46,573 nucleotides of DNA, from assembly GCA_964606165.1 (NCBI GenBank), contig CAZSFQ010000013.1, forward strand, positions 1-46,573, read 5' to 3'. Below the pieces are notes generated by a model, which worked only from the letters and a program-made list of their open reading frames with translations, was not told the DNA's origin and searched no databases. The stretch comes from UBA4923 sp964606165 (GTDB taxonomy: Bacteria > Bacillota > Clostridia > Saccharofermentanales > DTU023). How positions within the stretch are numbered: the first letter of the stretch is position 1; every line of letters starts with the position of its first letter. Shown here piece by piece: positions 24,516 to 33,727 of this stretch. The position numbers were made by a program, and so were the translations under genes.

Positions 24516-27500
24516 GAAATCCGTTCGGTCTCGGCGAAGAGATCCCGCAGGATCCCTGTCGTCTTGCGCGGTTTACCGGACGCGCCCGAAACCAAAACGA
24601 GAGGCCGGTAACCTGCCTTGAAAACCAGGGGATATTCCTCGCCGCCTGAGGCCAGAAGGCCGGCGATCAGGTCCATGGAATCCGAGGTGTCTTCAGATAG
24701 AAGCAGCTCCACGTCCCGGCCGTCCGCCCTGATGCGGGAGAATCCGGCCCTTTCGCCAAAAGCGCGGATGTAGGAGATGTCAAGGAGTGATACAGCCTCT
24801 TGCGGCGGGTCTCCGTAGCGGTCAAGCAATTCATCAAGGACATCCCTGTAATCGCTTATATTGCGTATGGAGGCGATGCGCCGGTAGAGCTCCAGCCTTT
24901 CCCCGCTTTCGCGGATATAGGACAGGGGCAGGATGGCATCGGTCGGCAGGTCCACCACTGTCCCCGGTTTTTTCTCCGGCAATGGGCCGCTCTTTTCTTC
25001 GGTGACTGCCTCTTCCAGCATCTTGGTGTACAAATCGTAGCCGATGGCCTCCAGGTGGCCGCTTTGTTCAGCTCCAAGAAGGCTGCCTGCCCCGCGCACT
25101 TCCAAATCGCGAAGCGCGATCTGAAAGCCTGATCCGAGTTCCGTGAAGTCGCGTATAGCGGCCAGTCTTTTTTGCGCCGCCTCACCGATGACGCGGTCGG
25201 GCCGGTAAGTGATCAGGGCATAGGCCTGGCGCTCCGACCTGCCCACCCTGCCCCGGAGCTGATAGAGCTGCGCCAGGCCGAAACGGTCGGCATCCTCTAC
25301 AATCAGGGTGTTGACATGCGGCATGTCGATACCCGATTCGATGATGGTCGTGCAGACCAGGACATCAAATTCCCCCCGGACGAACTGCCCGATGACCTCT
25401 TCCAGCTGCCGCTCCGGCATCTGCCCGTGCGCGACACCAAAGCGGACACCTGGAAGTTTCGCTTCCAGGTCGGCAGCCCGGCCGTCAATACGGCGCGTAT
25501 TGTTGTAAAGATAGAAAACCTGGCCATGGCGGGCCTGTTCGCGCAGGATGGCGTCCAGAATCAGGTCTTCCGAGTACTCGATGACACTGGTGTGAACAGG
25601 CAGCCTGTCTTCAGGGCCTTCCTCCAGCAAAGAGATATCCCGGATGCCCGAAAGTGAAAGATGGAGGGTTCGCGGGATGGGGGTGGCCGACAGGGAGAGG
25701 ACTTCAACTGAAGGTGACAGGGCCTTGATCATTTCCTTGTGATCCACCCCGAACCGCTGTTCCTCGTCAATGGCCAAGAGGCCAAGATCACGAAAGCTGA
25801 CATCTTTCGAAAGCAAGCGGTGCGTGCCGATCACGATATCGATCTCACCACTGGCCAGGCCCTTGATGGTTTCATTTTGTTCCCGGGGGGAGGCAAAACG
25901 CGACAATTGCCGCACCTTGATCGGGAAACCTTCCAGCCTTTCTAGAAGATTATTGTAGTGCTGGCTGACAAGAACCGTCGTAGGGGCGAGCAAAGCGGCC
26001 TGCCTGCCCTCCATGACACACTTGAAAAGTGCCCGGAAACAGACCTCTGTTTTCCCAAAACCGACATCCCCGCATACAAGGCGGTCCATAACCTTGTAGC
26101 TTTCCATATCTCCTTTGATCTCAGCGATGACCCGCAGTTGATCCTCCGTCTCCTCGTAGGGGAAAGACGACTCGAATTCACGCTGCCAGGGTGTGTCCGG
26201 CGCGTAGACATGGCCCTTGATTGACTGGCGCGCGGCGTACAAAGCCGCGATATCCGTCACAAGCCGGCGGATGGAGCTGCGGGCCCGTTCCTTTTGCCGC
26301 TGCCATTCGGTGCCGCCCAGCTTCGACAGTTTGGGCCTGGAATCCCCCACATGGACGTAGGGCGTCAGAAGCTCGATCCGGTCAACCGGGAGGTGCAGGA
26401 CGCCATCGCGGTATCCGACCGCCAGGTAATCGCGCTCGCCGTCACTGGTCCTGATGGTTTCCGTTCCCCGGTACTCACCGACCCCGTAGTCTTCATGGAC
26501 GACCAGGGATCCCTGGGTTAAATCCTTGAAGAAGATCTCCCGCCCCGATCGGCGCTTGGTCCGGCGCTTTCTTCGGCTGACGCCGAACAGGTCCTCTGTT
26601 CCGGAGACCAGGATGGATTCCTGGGGGAAAACAAAGCCCCGGGGCAAGCGCCCTGGGAGCACGGCCGCTGACAAAAGGTCACGTTCCGCCAAAAAGAGGG
26701 AAAGCTGGCTGGCACGGTCATCCGACCCGGCGTAAAGCAAGGCGGCGCCCTTGGAGCCAACCAGATCTTTCAGTTGAGCTGCCAGTCTTTCGGGGTTCTT
26801 GCGGTAGCTGTCTGATGGCCGCGCCCTCCAGGCAATGTCCACGGCGCCCGGCAGGCCGTTGCCCGAGGCTGGCAGGTCGACCAGGGCCAGAAAGGCCTCC
26901 CTGGAATCGACGGCGCGGAGCACATCAGAAGGCGTGATCTGGCATTCTTTAGAAGTTTCCAAGCTTTCGCCGCGCTCCAGGTAGCCCGTGACCCGGAGGG
27001 AAAATCCAGCATGAGCGGCATCCATCCTCCTTGAAAAGGTCAAGGGTTCATCCAGGAAATAAAGAACCCCTTCTTCGCCGACATAGTCGAGTACAAAGTA
27101 AGGATCGCGTTCAATGACGGGGATCCATCGATCAAGGGATGGAAAGAAGATCCGCTCCCGCAAGCGGCTGATGTCGTGCGCTCCCGATTCTTTCAGCCGG
27201 TCCAGGGCCTGGGGTCGCATCCCCCCCCTGCGGGCTGATACCAACTGCGCCTGGACGATTTCTTCCGCACGCCGCGCGACTTCCTCCCATTCCTGCTCGC
27301 GGAGAGGAAATTCACGCGCCGGCGGCACGGTAAAGGTAGAGATGACCTGGATCGAGCGCTGGCTTCCCGGGTCGAGTGACTTGAGCTCGTCGATCTCGAC
27401 ATCGAAGAAAGAAACGCGGACCGCCTGTGGAGGAAAGCCAGCGGGCGCCGGCGCCTGGATATCCATAATATCGCCGCGCCGGGCAAACTGACCGGGACTC

Positions 27501-28048
27501 TCAACCTGGGCTACACGCTCATAGCCCGCCTGAATAAGATCCCCCTCCAGCTCCAGCGGGTCAATCCGCTGACCGGTCGAAAGATTGAGGGCGAAAGATA
27601 AAAAGACCTCAGGCGATCTTAGCCGTTGCAAGGCCGCGTCGGCAGGAACAATCAGCAGCTGGTAATCCCCTGCCGCCACGCGGGTCAGAATGGAAGTCCG
27701 CTCCAGTTCCACTTCACGGCTTACCGCCCGCGCGTCGTAGAGTGACAATTCGCGGCCGTGGAAGGTCAGGATCTGATCCTGGTCAAGAAAAGCGGATAAT
27801 TCCTCCCGCATGGCCCGGGCCCTGGCTTCATCGGGGACCAGAACCAGGGCGCGCTTGCTCTCTTGCTCGATCAGGGAAGCTGCCAAAAATGATTTGGCCG
27901 GATCGGGCAGGCCCGATAAATTGGCCGGTTTGCGGGCGGCGATCGCGCTTCGAAGTTTCCTGCCCGGCCCCGAGCGCAACAAAAGACGGGAAGCTTCCGA
28001 CCAGACCCTCCCGCGGTTGCTTTCCATCATTATCTGCTGAGCCGTCAT
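24512..28048 (-). CDS. mfd: Transcription-repair coupling factor
   Basis: A DNA translocase that removes stalled RNA polymerase and recruits UvrA. The 1178-residue protein has the UvrB-like N-terminal region (about 1-330), the RNA-polymerase interacting CarD-like domain starting near DLTQGSLVVHEDYGVGEYRG, and RecG-like helicase motifs. Walker A GDVGFGKTEV is near 660 and the DEEQRFG box near 759. The C-terminal TRCF domain closes it. The ATG at 28048 overlaps the pth stop by 4 bp (ATGA), as in the common Firmicutes pth-mfd pair. Confidence 0.97.
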   Translation of the reverse strand: MTAQQIMMESNRGRVWSEASRLLLRSGPGRKLRSAIAARKPANLSGLPDPAKSFLAASLIEQESKRALVLVPDEARARAMREELSAFLDQDQILTFHGRELSLYDARAVSREVELERTSILTRVAAGDYQLLIVPADAALQRLRSPEVFLSFALNLSTGQRIDPLELEGDLIQAGYERVAQVESPGQFARRGDIMDIQAPAPAGFPPQAVRVSFFDVEIDELKSLDPGSQRSIQVISTFTVPPAREFPLREQEWEEVARRAEEIVQAQLVSARRGGMRPQALDRLKESGAHDISRLRERIFFPSLDRWIPVIERDPYFVLDYVGEEGVLYFLDEPLTFSRRMDAAHAGFSLRVTGYLERGESLETSKECQITPSDVLRAVDSREAFLALVDLPASGNGLPGAVDIAWRARPSDSYRKNPERLAAQLKDLVGSKGAALLYAGSDDRASQLSLFLAERDLLSAAVLPGRLPRGFVFPQESILVSGTEDLFGVSRRKRRTKRRSGREIFFKDLTQGSLVVHEDYGVGEYRGTETIRTSDGERDYLAVGYRDGVLHLPVDRIELLTPYVHVGDSRPKLSKLGGTEWQRQKERARSSIRRLVTDIAALYAARQSIKGHVYAPDTPWQREFESSFPYEETEDQLRVIAEIKGDMESYKVMDRLVCGDVGFGKTEVCFRALFKCVMEGRQAALLAPTTVLVSQHYNNLLERLEGFPIKVRQLSRFASPREQNETIKGLASGEIDIVIGTHRLLSKDVSFRDLGLLAIDEEQRFGVDHKEMIKALSPSVEVLSLSATPIPRTLHLSLSGIRDISLLEEGPEDRLPVHTSVIEYSEDLILDAILREQARHGQVFYLYNNTRRIDGRAADLEAKLPGVRFGVAHGQMPERQLEEVIGQFVRGEFDVLVCTTIIESGIDMPHVNTLIVEDADRFGLAQLYQLRGRVGRSERQAYALITYRPDRVIGEAAQKRLAAIRDFTELGSGFQIALRDLEVRGAGSLLGAEQSGHLEAIGYDLYTKMLEEAVTEEKSGPLPEKKPGTVVDLPTDAILPLSYIRESGERLELYRRIASIRNISDYRDVLDELLDRYGDPPQEAVSLLDISYIRAFGERAGFSRIRADGRDVELLLSEDTSDSMDLIAGLLASGGEEYPLVFKAGYRPLVLVSGASGKPRKTTGILRDLFAETERIS

Positions 28049-28623
28049 GATCCTTTTTTGTTGAATTGCTCCTGGGCCTTTTGCTGCTGGCCGCCGATGA
28101 TTAATTCGATCGCTTCACAAGAGTCGTGAAGGGCCGCGTCCAATTCTGGCCTGGATGAGGCAGGTATCCGGGACAGGACAAAGCGGACCGTATCCTGGTC
28201 AAGCAGGGGCCCGATCCCGATACGGATGCGGATAAAGGGGCTGTCCTTCAAATAGGACAGGACCGATTTCATTCCCTTGTGGCTGCCGGCGCTGCCCTGA
28301 TCACGAATCCGGATCCGCCCGAGCGGAAGGTCAAAGTCATCGTACAGGACAATGATCCTGTCAGGGCTGATCCGTTCATAAGCCATGGCCCGGGTCAGAC
28401 TGTCTCCCGACAAATTCATGTAAGTATTAGGAAGCAGGAGCCTGACCTGCTGGCCGCCGATCGTGCCCTCACCTGTCAGACCGCGAAAGCGCCTTCTTTT
28501 AATTTTGATGCCATGTCGAAGGGCCAGGGCTTCAACCGCCATACGGCCGGCGTTATGCCAGGTCTCTTCGTAGTCTTTCCCGGGATTGCCAAGACCGGCG
28601 ATCAGCCAACGGTTCTTTCCCAT
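28045..28623 (-). CDS. pth: Peptidyl-tRNA hydrolase
   Basis: It releases tRNA from dropped-off peptidyl-tRNA. The 192-residue protein has GLGNPG (N13), the catalytic histidine H23 in WHNAG, N70 in PNTYMNLSG and D96 in LYDDFDLPLG. The GSAG-H-x-G loop reads GSAGSHKGMKS, with Lys at the position that is Asn114 in E. coli. The ATG shares one base with the walJ stop (TGATG). Confidence 0.96.
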   Translation of the reverse strand: MGKNRWLIAGLGNPGKDYEETWHNAGRMAVEALALRHGIKIKRRRFRGLTGEGTIGGQQVRLLLPNTYMNLSGDSLTRAMAYERISPDRIIVLYDDFDLPLGRIRIRDQGSAGSHKGMKSVLSYLKDSPFIRIRIGIGPLLDQDTVRFVLSRIPASSRPELDAALHDSCEAIELIIGGQQQKAQEQFNKKGS

Positions 28624-29522
28624 CAGAAAGCTCCTTCCTCACCGGCTGCCCGTTCCCTTGAGAACAAGGAAAGCTGCTCACCGGCAGAGGGTTCGCTCAC
28701 GCCTGAAACACCGCAAACAAAGGGATCATGAAAGAAGAAAAGCCGGGAACAGGCATAGCGCGGTGAAACATGGATGACATAGTCGCGTCCAGCCTTCGCG
28801 CCTTCATGTCCCAGATAATCTGTAACAACGCGCAGGGCGAGTTCCGAGAGGTTGTTTTCTTGCGACAGGTGGGAAAGCACGATGGCCTCCGCGCCGTGAC
28901 GAACCAGCCAGGAAGCGGCCAGAGCTGCCTCTTCGTTTGACAGATGCCCCGAGGGGCCCGCGATCCGTCTTTTTAAAAAACGAGGATAGGAACCGGTTTC
29001 CAGCATATGGGGATCATAATTGGATTCAAGATGCACGACCCGGCAGCCGGTCAGGGATTGGCGGACCGTTTCCGAAAAATGCCCCAGGTCGGTGGCGATT
29101 CCGATATCTCCGCAGCCTGTCTCAATTCGAAAGCCGACGGAATCGACCGCGTCGTGCGGTGTTGAAAAGGGAGTGATGATTGTCTCTTTGACAGCAAAGG
29201 GTTTGCCCGGTTCAATCAGATGAATCAAAGAATCGGCCACCCGGCCCAGTTCCGTTCTGACTGCCTGGTAGGTTTTTTCTGTCAGGAAAAGGGGAATGTG
29301 GTGACGGCGTAATACAACACCAAGTCCCGAGCAATGATCCGTATGCTCGTGGGTCAGCAGGAGGGCGTCCAGGGCAGACGGCGACTCACCGATGGACTGG
29401 AGTGCCAGGGCGAATTGACGGCCGTTCAGGCCGCAGTCGATCGCGATGCCTGCCGACTCCGTGCGGACAAAGGTCGAATTCCCGCTCGAACCCGATCGAA
29501 GTGATACGGAATATTGCTTCAT
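28623..29522 (-). CDS. walJ: MBL-fold metallohydrolase, WalJ/YycJ family
   Basis: A cytoplasmic metallo-beta-lactamase-fold protein, likely a nuclease or phosphodiesterase, often found in the walRK locus. The metal motif THEHTDH is at residues 57-63. SLRSGSSGNSTFV near the N-terminus and HLESNYD in the middle are typical of YycJ. I start at ATG 29522 (299 residues). A TTG at 29531 is possible but would overlap the murA stop, and neither has a clear ribosome site, so initiation probably depends on coupling to murA. Confidence 0.92.
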   Translation of the reverse strand: MKQYSVSLRSGSSGNSTFVRTESAGIAIDCGLNGRQFALALQSIGESPSALDALLLTHEHTDHCSGLGVVLRRHHIPLFLTEKTYQAVRTELGRVADSLIHLIEPGKPFAVKETIITPFSTPHDAVDSVGFRIETGCGDIGIATDLGHFSETVRQSLTGCRVVHLESNYDPHMLETGSYPRFLKRRIAGPSGHLSNEEAALAASWLVRHGAEAIVLSHLSQENNLSELALRVVTDYLGHEGAKAGRDYVIHVSPRYACSRLFFFHDPFVCGVSGVSEPSAGEQLSLFSRERAAGEEGAF

Positions 29523-29527
29523 GCGAA

Positions 29528-30793
29528 TCAAGTTTCGTGGCGTTCAATTTCTGCGCCCAGTCCGGTCAATTTTTCCACAAAATATTCATAACCCCGTTCA
29601 ATCCGGTCGATATCGAGCACCTCGGTTGTCCCCTGTGCGGCAAGACCCGCCATCACCAGGGCGGCGCCGGCGCGTAAATCGCGTGCCTTCACCTGCGCCC
29701 CGGTCAGGTTGGAATTGCCCTGGACAACGGCCAGTCTGCCCGAGGTGATGATATTCGCGCCCATCATACGCAAGGCGTCAACGTATTGAAAGCGGTTCTC
29801 CCAGACATTCTCAATCATGCGGCCTGTGCCTTCCGCCAAACAGAGAAGGACGGTAGCCTGGGGCTGCATGTCGGTCGGAAAGCCGGGATAGGGCATGGTC
29901 TTGAAGCTGGCGGCCCGGAGGGTATCGCCCTTCTTCACATAGCAGCGGATCGAATCTTCCCCCTCCTCGATAGTGACACCCATCTCAATCAGCTTGGCTG
30001 TAAGCGGCTCCATGTGTTTGGGGATGACCCCTTCGACCGTAATATCGCCGCCGGTCAGGGGCGCCAGGATCATGTAGGTGCCGGCTTCGATCTGATCCGG
30101 AATCACCGTGTACTCCTGGTTGGCAGGCAGGGTCGGCCTTCCGTTGATCCGGATCACGTCAGTTCCCGCGCCGCGGATATCGGCTCCCATGGCGTTGAGA
30201 AAGTTGGCGACATCGACGATATGCGGTTCGCGGGCGGCGTTGTCGATCACTGTCTTTCCCTTGGCCTTGACGGCGGCCAGCATGATATTCACGGTCGCTC
30301 CGACACTGACCGTATCCAAAAAGATGCCCCCGCCGGTCAGCTCCCTGGCTTCGCAGGAAACGATCCCGTGGGCGACACTGGTTTCCGCGCCCAACGACTG
30401 AAAACCCTTGAGGTGGAGGTCGATCGGCCGGACACCGAAGTCGCAGCCCCCCGGCATGCGAAGCGCAACCTTGCCGAAACGGCCGAGCAGGGTGCCCAGC
30501 AGATAGTAGGAACCTCTCAGCTGGGTGACACGATCGTGTAAAACTTCGTGCGTATTGATGGTTCGCGCGTCAAGCCGGACCTTGCCGGGTCCGAGCCGTT
30601 CAACTGTTGCACCGATATCGCTGAAAATCTGCAGCAAAATATCGATATCGCTGATGGCTGGAAGATTATCGATGACGCAGGGCCCATCGACTGCCATGGC
30701 GGCGGAAAGAACCGCCAGCGAGGCATTCTTGGAGCCTCCAACTTTTACCCGTCCATTCAGGGCTTTTCCACCTTTAATCAAATAACTGCGCAA
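29528..30793 (-). CDS. murA: UDP-N-acetylglucosamine 1-carboxyvinyltransferase
   Basis: The first committed step of peptidoglycan synthesis, adding enolpyruvate to UDP-GlcNAc. The 421-residue protein has K22 and N23 in GGSKNASL, the catalytic Cys117 in MPGGCDFGVRPID (fosfomycin target), and the PEP-loop arginines. The start is TTG at 30793 with AGAGG about 5 nt upstream. Placement directly after walK and before walJ ties it to the wall-stress regulon by location. Confidence 0.96.
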   Translation of the reverse strand: MRSYLIKGGKALNGRVKVGGSKNASLAVLSAAMAVDGPCVIDNLPAISDIDILLQIFSDIGATVERLGPGKVRLDARTINTHEVLHDRVTQLRGSYYLLGTLLGRFGKVALRMPGGCDFGVRPIDLHLKGFQSLGAETSVAHGIVSCEARELTGGGIFLDTVSVGATVNIMLAAVKAKGKTVIDNAAREPHIVDVANFLNAMGADIRGAGTDVIRINGRPTLPANQEYTVIPDQIEAGTYMILAPLTGGDITVEGVIPKHMEPLTAKLIEMGVTIEEGEDSIRCYVKKGDTLRAASFKTMPYPGFPTDMQPQATVLLCLAEGTGRMIENVWENRFQYVDALRMMGANIITSGRLAVVQGNSNLTGAQVKARDLRAGAALVMAGLAAQGTTEVLDIDRIERGYEYFVEKLTGLGAEIERHET

Positions 30794-30805
30794 GTGAACC
30801 TCTTT

Positions 30806-32161
30806 TCAATTTGAAGGAGTGATATTGATACCATTGTTAACTTTTTTGTCGATTATTTCAAGAAGCGAACGCATATCGACCACCCCGTCCTCGCTGTCCG
30901 GTTCACCGGCCCAATCCCGGATGGCCGAGGCTGCCTCCTTGGTGATTGCGTCGACGGGCAGCTCCTTGCGCTGCAGGTCCACCAGGGTCAACCGCAGGAG
31001 GTGCGATGCCTTGGGCAGGTAGAGAGTGAATTGGCTGCCTTCAGCAAGTTCGCTTTCCGCGTCAATCCTGCCACGATGCATCCTTGCCAGCTCAAGGGCA
31101 ATGGGAAGGCCCAGCCCGGTTCCGCCAAACTGGCGCGATCCCGTTTTGTCGACACGGTAGAAGCGCTGGAAAATCAGGCCCAGCGCTGTTTTCGGAATCC
31201 CTATCCCGTTGTCCTTCACCTTTACATAGATATCGTCGACGACCGTGCCGACATAAATCTGCACAAGCCCACCGTCCTCGGTGTAGCGGATGGCGTTGAT
31301 GATCAGGTTGGACAGGATCCGCTCGATGGAATTCTTGTCCGCGAATACGGCAGGTTCGCGCGTCATGGAATAGAACTCGAGACTTACCTTGCGGGTATCC
31401 GCCTGGTCTTTCAGTCGTTCGCTGATCTGGCGCGCGCATTCGACCAGATCGAAGACTGAGGCCTGTAAAGGCATCCCGCTGCTGTCCAGGCTGGAAAGGA
31501 GAAGCAGATCTGCGATCAGACGCTCCATCCGGATGGAATCGTTGTAGATGCGCGCGACATCGGTCTTGATTTCCTCGAGCCCTTTCTCATTGATACCCCA
31601 GTCAAGCAGCGTTTCCGTGTACGATTTGATGGTCGTCAGAGGCGTCTTCAATTCATGGGAGACATTGGCGACGAAAGCTTTCCTTCTTTCTTCCTGTCTC
31701 ATAATATCCGTGAAATCCTGAACAGTCACCACATGGCCGCCGAACCGGCCCCTGCTGCTGCGCACGGGGTGGTGCTGGCACACCAGCCGCAGAAGGCGTT
31801 CATTCAGACTGATCTCTCCCGTGATGATCTCCCTGCCCAGATAATGAGCCGCCCGCATACCATTTTCTGTCCCGTAGCGATCAAGAAAACCGGAGAGGGT
31901 ATCCGGAATAATGGACAGCCACTCTGAAGCTACCGGGTTGGTCGCGATGAGACGGTCATCGCTCCCGTAAGCGACAATTCCAACGTCAAGCGAGGCGAGA
32001 ATCGCCTGCGATTCGGTCCGCTCATTGGCAATCCGGCGCACGGTGCGCATCACGTCCTGACCCTTGCGTCGCTGCTCCCGCCTGCTGTTCCACAACATGG
32101 CCGGGATGACAAGGGCGGCTGTCAAGGCAGATGACAACAATACAAGCTGGAAGGGTGTCAT
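30806..32161 (-). CDS. walK: Sensor histidine kinase, WalK-like
   Basis: A membrane histidine kinase, partner of the WalR-type regulator. It has one N-terminal helix (about 5-24), a PAS-like domain (about 48-150), a HisKA box SHELKTPLTTI with H169, an N-box NLIINAIRYT, and the ATP-lid motifs DNGIGIP and GGTGLGLPIA. The tail extends about 60 residues past the kinase core. Unlike Bacillus WalK, there is no extracytoplasmic domain, no second helix and no HAMP segment that I can see, so it resembles the streptococcal single-helix VicK. The ATG is 6 nt after the walR stop; its ribosome site is weak. Confidence 0.93.
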   Translation of the reverse strand: MTPFQLVLLSSALTAALVIPAMLWNSRREQRRKGQDVMRTVRRIANERTESQAILASLDVGIVAYGSDDRLIATNPVASEWLSIIPDTLSGFLDRYGTENGMRAAHYLGREIITGEISLNERLLRLVCQHHPVRSSRGRFGGHVVTVQDFTDIMRQEERRKAFVANVSHELKTPLTTIKSYTETLLDWGINEKGLEEIKTDVARIYNDSIRMERLIADLLLLSSLDSSGMPLQASVFDLVECARQISERLKDQADTRKVSLEFYSMTREPAVFADKNSIERILSNLIINAIRYTEDGGLVQIYVGTVVDDIYVKVKDNGIGIPKTALGLIFQRFYRVDKTGSRQFGGTGLGLPIALELARMHRGRIDAESELAEGSQFTLYLPKASHLLRLTLVDLQRKELPVDAITKEAASAIRDWAGEPDSEDGVVDMRSLLEIIDKKVNNGINITPSN

Positions 32162-32167
32162 TGAATT

Positions 32168-32881
32168 TTATTCGGTCCCCGGGCCCTCGAGGTCGCGGCT
32201 GAAATAATAGCCCACACCCCTTTTCGTAAGGAGATAACGGAATTTTTCCGGATCCGGCTCTATCTTTTCCCTGGCGCGCCGGACGGTCACATCCACGGTA
32301 CGGACATCGCCGTAATATTCGTAATCCCAAACATTTTCCAGCAGCTCCTCGCGGGTAAATACCTGACCGGCGTGGCTGGCCAGAAAACGGACAAGTTCAT
32401 ATTCGCGCAGCGTCAGCTCGACCGGCTCGCCGTCAACGGTCACCTCATAGGCATTCTGGTCAATAACGATTCCGCCGATCCGGATTGCCGCACTCTGCTC
32501 TCCACGGTCTTCCTGCAGATTGACTCGCCGCAGCTGCGCCTTCACCCTGGCCAGCACCTCACGGATACTGAATGGTTTGGTGATGTAATCGTCGGCGCCC
32601 AGCTCCAGGCCCAGAATTTTATCAATTTCCTCACTTTTCGCAGTCAGCATGATGATGGGGACCGTCGAGTCCCGGCGTATGGTTTTACATACATCGAAGC
32701 CATCGACTCCCGGCAACATACAGTCAAGGAGAATGAGATCAGGATTTCTGGCGGCGGCAAGCCTGAGCGCTTCTTCCCCGTCGTAGGCCGCCAACACTTT
32801 ATAGCCTTCCCTTTCGAGATTTGAGCGCAGGATATTGACAATATTGGGCTCGTCATCCACAACAAGTATTCGAAGACTCAC
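32168..32881 (-). CDS. walR: OmpR-family response regulator, WalR-like
   Basis: A DNA-binding response regulator of 237 residues. The receiver has acidic D9 and D10, phospho-acceptor D53 in LLDCMLPG, and K102. The winged-helix domain at about 135-232 ends in KRGVGYYF. The start is GTG at 32881, because GGAGAGG lies 5 nt upstream; longer frames to 32938 have no ribosome site. The assignment as WalR rests on the neighbours walK, murA and walJ. Confidence 0.94.
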   Translation of the reverse strand: MSLRILVVDDEPNIVNILRSNLEREGYKVLAAYDGEEALRLAAARNPDLILLDCMLPGVDGFDVCKTIRRDSTVPIIMLTAKSEEIDKILGLELGADDYITKPFSIREVLARVKAQLRRVNLQEDRGEQSAAIRIGGIVIDQNAYEVTVDGEPVELTLREYELVRFLASHAGQVFTREELLENVWDYEYYGDVRTVDVTVRRAREKIEPDPEKFRYLLTKRGVGYYFSRDLEGPGTE

Positions 32882-32921
32882 AGGCACCTCTCCTTTCATA
32901 GCATGCTGCCAGCGGCAACGG

Positions 32922-33668
32922 TCATTCAGCTTCTTCAAACAGGCCGGTATCTGACAGGGCTTCCAGGTCGGCGATCACGGTCACATCGGGATGAAGCTGA
33001 ATAATGGATCCCGGAACACGAGGGGTCACCGGGCCAAAACACGATTCGGCAACCGCCTTTGCCTTCTTCTTGCCGTTTGCGAGAAAAAGAAGCCGTCTGG
33101 CACTCATAATACCCCGCATCCCCATGGTAATGGCACGGGTCGGAACGTCTTCGCGCCGGTCAAAAAAACGGCTGTTCGCCTCGATGGTGTCCTCAGTCAG
33201 CTCAGTCCAGTGAAAATTCGGCGTGAAATGATCAGCCGGTTCGTTGAATCCGATATGTCCGTTGGGCCCGACGCCAAGCAACTGCATATCCAAACATCCC
33301 ATCTGCTCCATGAGCTCATCAAATTTGCGGCATTCACCCTCGATATCCTCAGCCATTCCATTGGGAACAAAGGTATTGGCTGGCAAAATGTTGATGCGGC
33401 TGAACAGATGTTCGTCCATGAAGGCCCGGTAGCTTTGCGGGTGATTGCCGTCCAGGCCGACGTATTCGTCAAGGTTGACCGTCCGGATACGGGCAAAGTC
33501 GAGCTCTTCCTCAAGGAACATTCGTGAAAGCTCCCTGTAGGTACCCATGGGCGTCGAGCCGGTCGCCAGTCCCAGCACCGCGTCAGGCTTGATTCTGACC
33601 AGAGCCGCAATCAGGCGTGAAGCCGCCAGGCTCATTTCCTCTTCGTTTGAAACACATATCAGTTTCAT
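32922..33668 (-). CDS. nagB: Glucosamine-6-phosphate deaminase
   Basis: It converts glucosamine 6-phosphate to fructose 6-phosphate and ammonia, linking amino-sugar recycling to glycolysis. The 248-residue protein has the substrate-phosphate loop LATGSTPMGTY (35-44), D67 in NLDEYVGL and H138 in GVGPNGHIGFNEP. I use ATG 33668. A GTG at 33680 (four residues longer) is also possible and has a GGCGGG upstream. It lies 40 bp before walR on the same strand. Confidence 0.94.
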   Translation of the reverse strand: MKLICVSNEEEMSLAASRLIAALVRIKPDAVLGLATGSTPMGTYRELSRMFLEEELDFARIRTVNLDEYVGLDGNHPQSYRAFMDEHLFSRINILPANTFVPNGMAEDIEGECRKFDELMEQMGCLDMQLLGVGPNGHIGFNEPADHFTPNFHWTELTEDTIEANSRFFDRREDVPTRAITMGMRGIMSARRLLFLANGKKKAKAVAESCFGPVTPRVPGSIIQLHPDVTVIADLEALSDTGLFEEAE

Positions 33669-33727
33669 CTCTTTTACCACTTTGTCCCGCCGCCGTCAGC
33701 TCCCGGTTGACAGCGCCTGATTTCAAG

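Noticed and set aside
29786..30541. Plus-strand 251-codon ORF inside murA
   Set aside because: It is an antisense shadow of murA; MurA motifs are intact on the minus strand.
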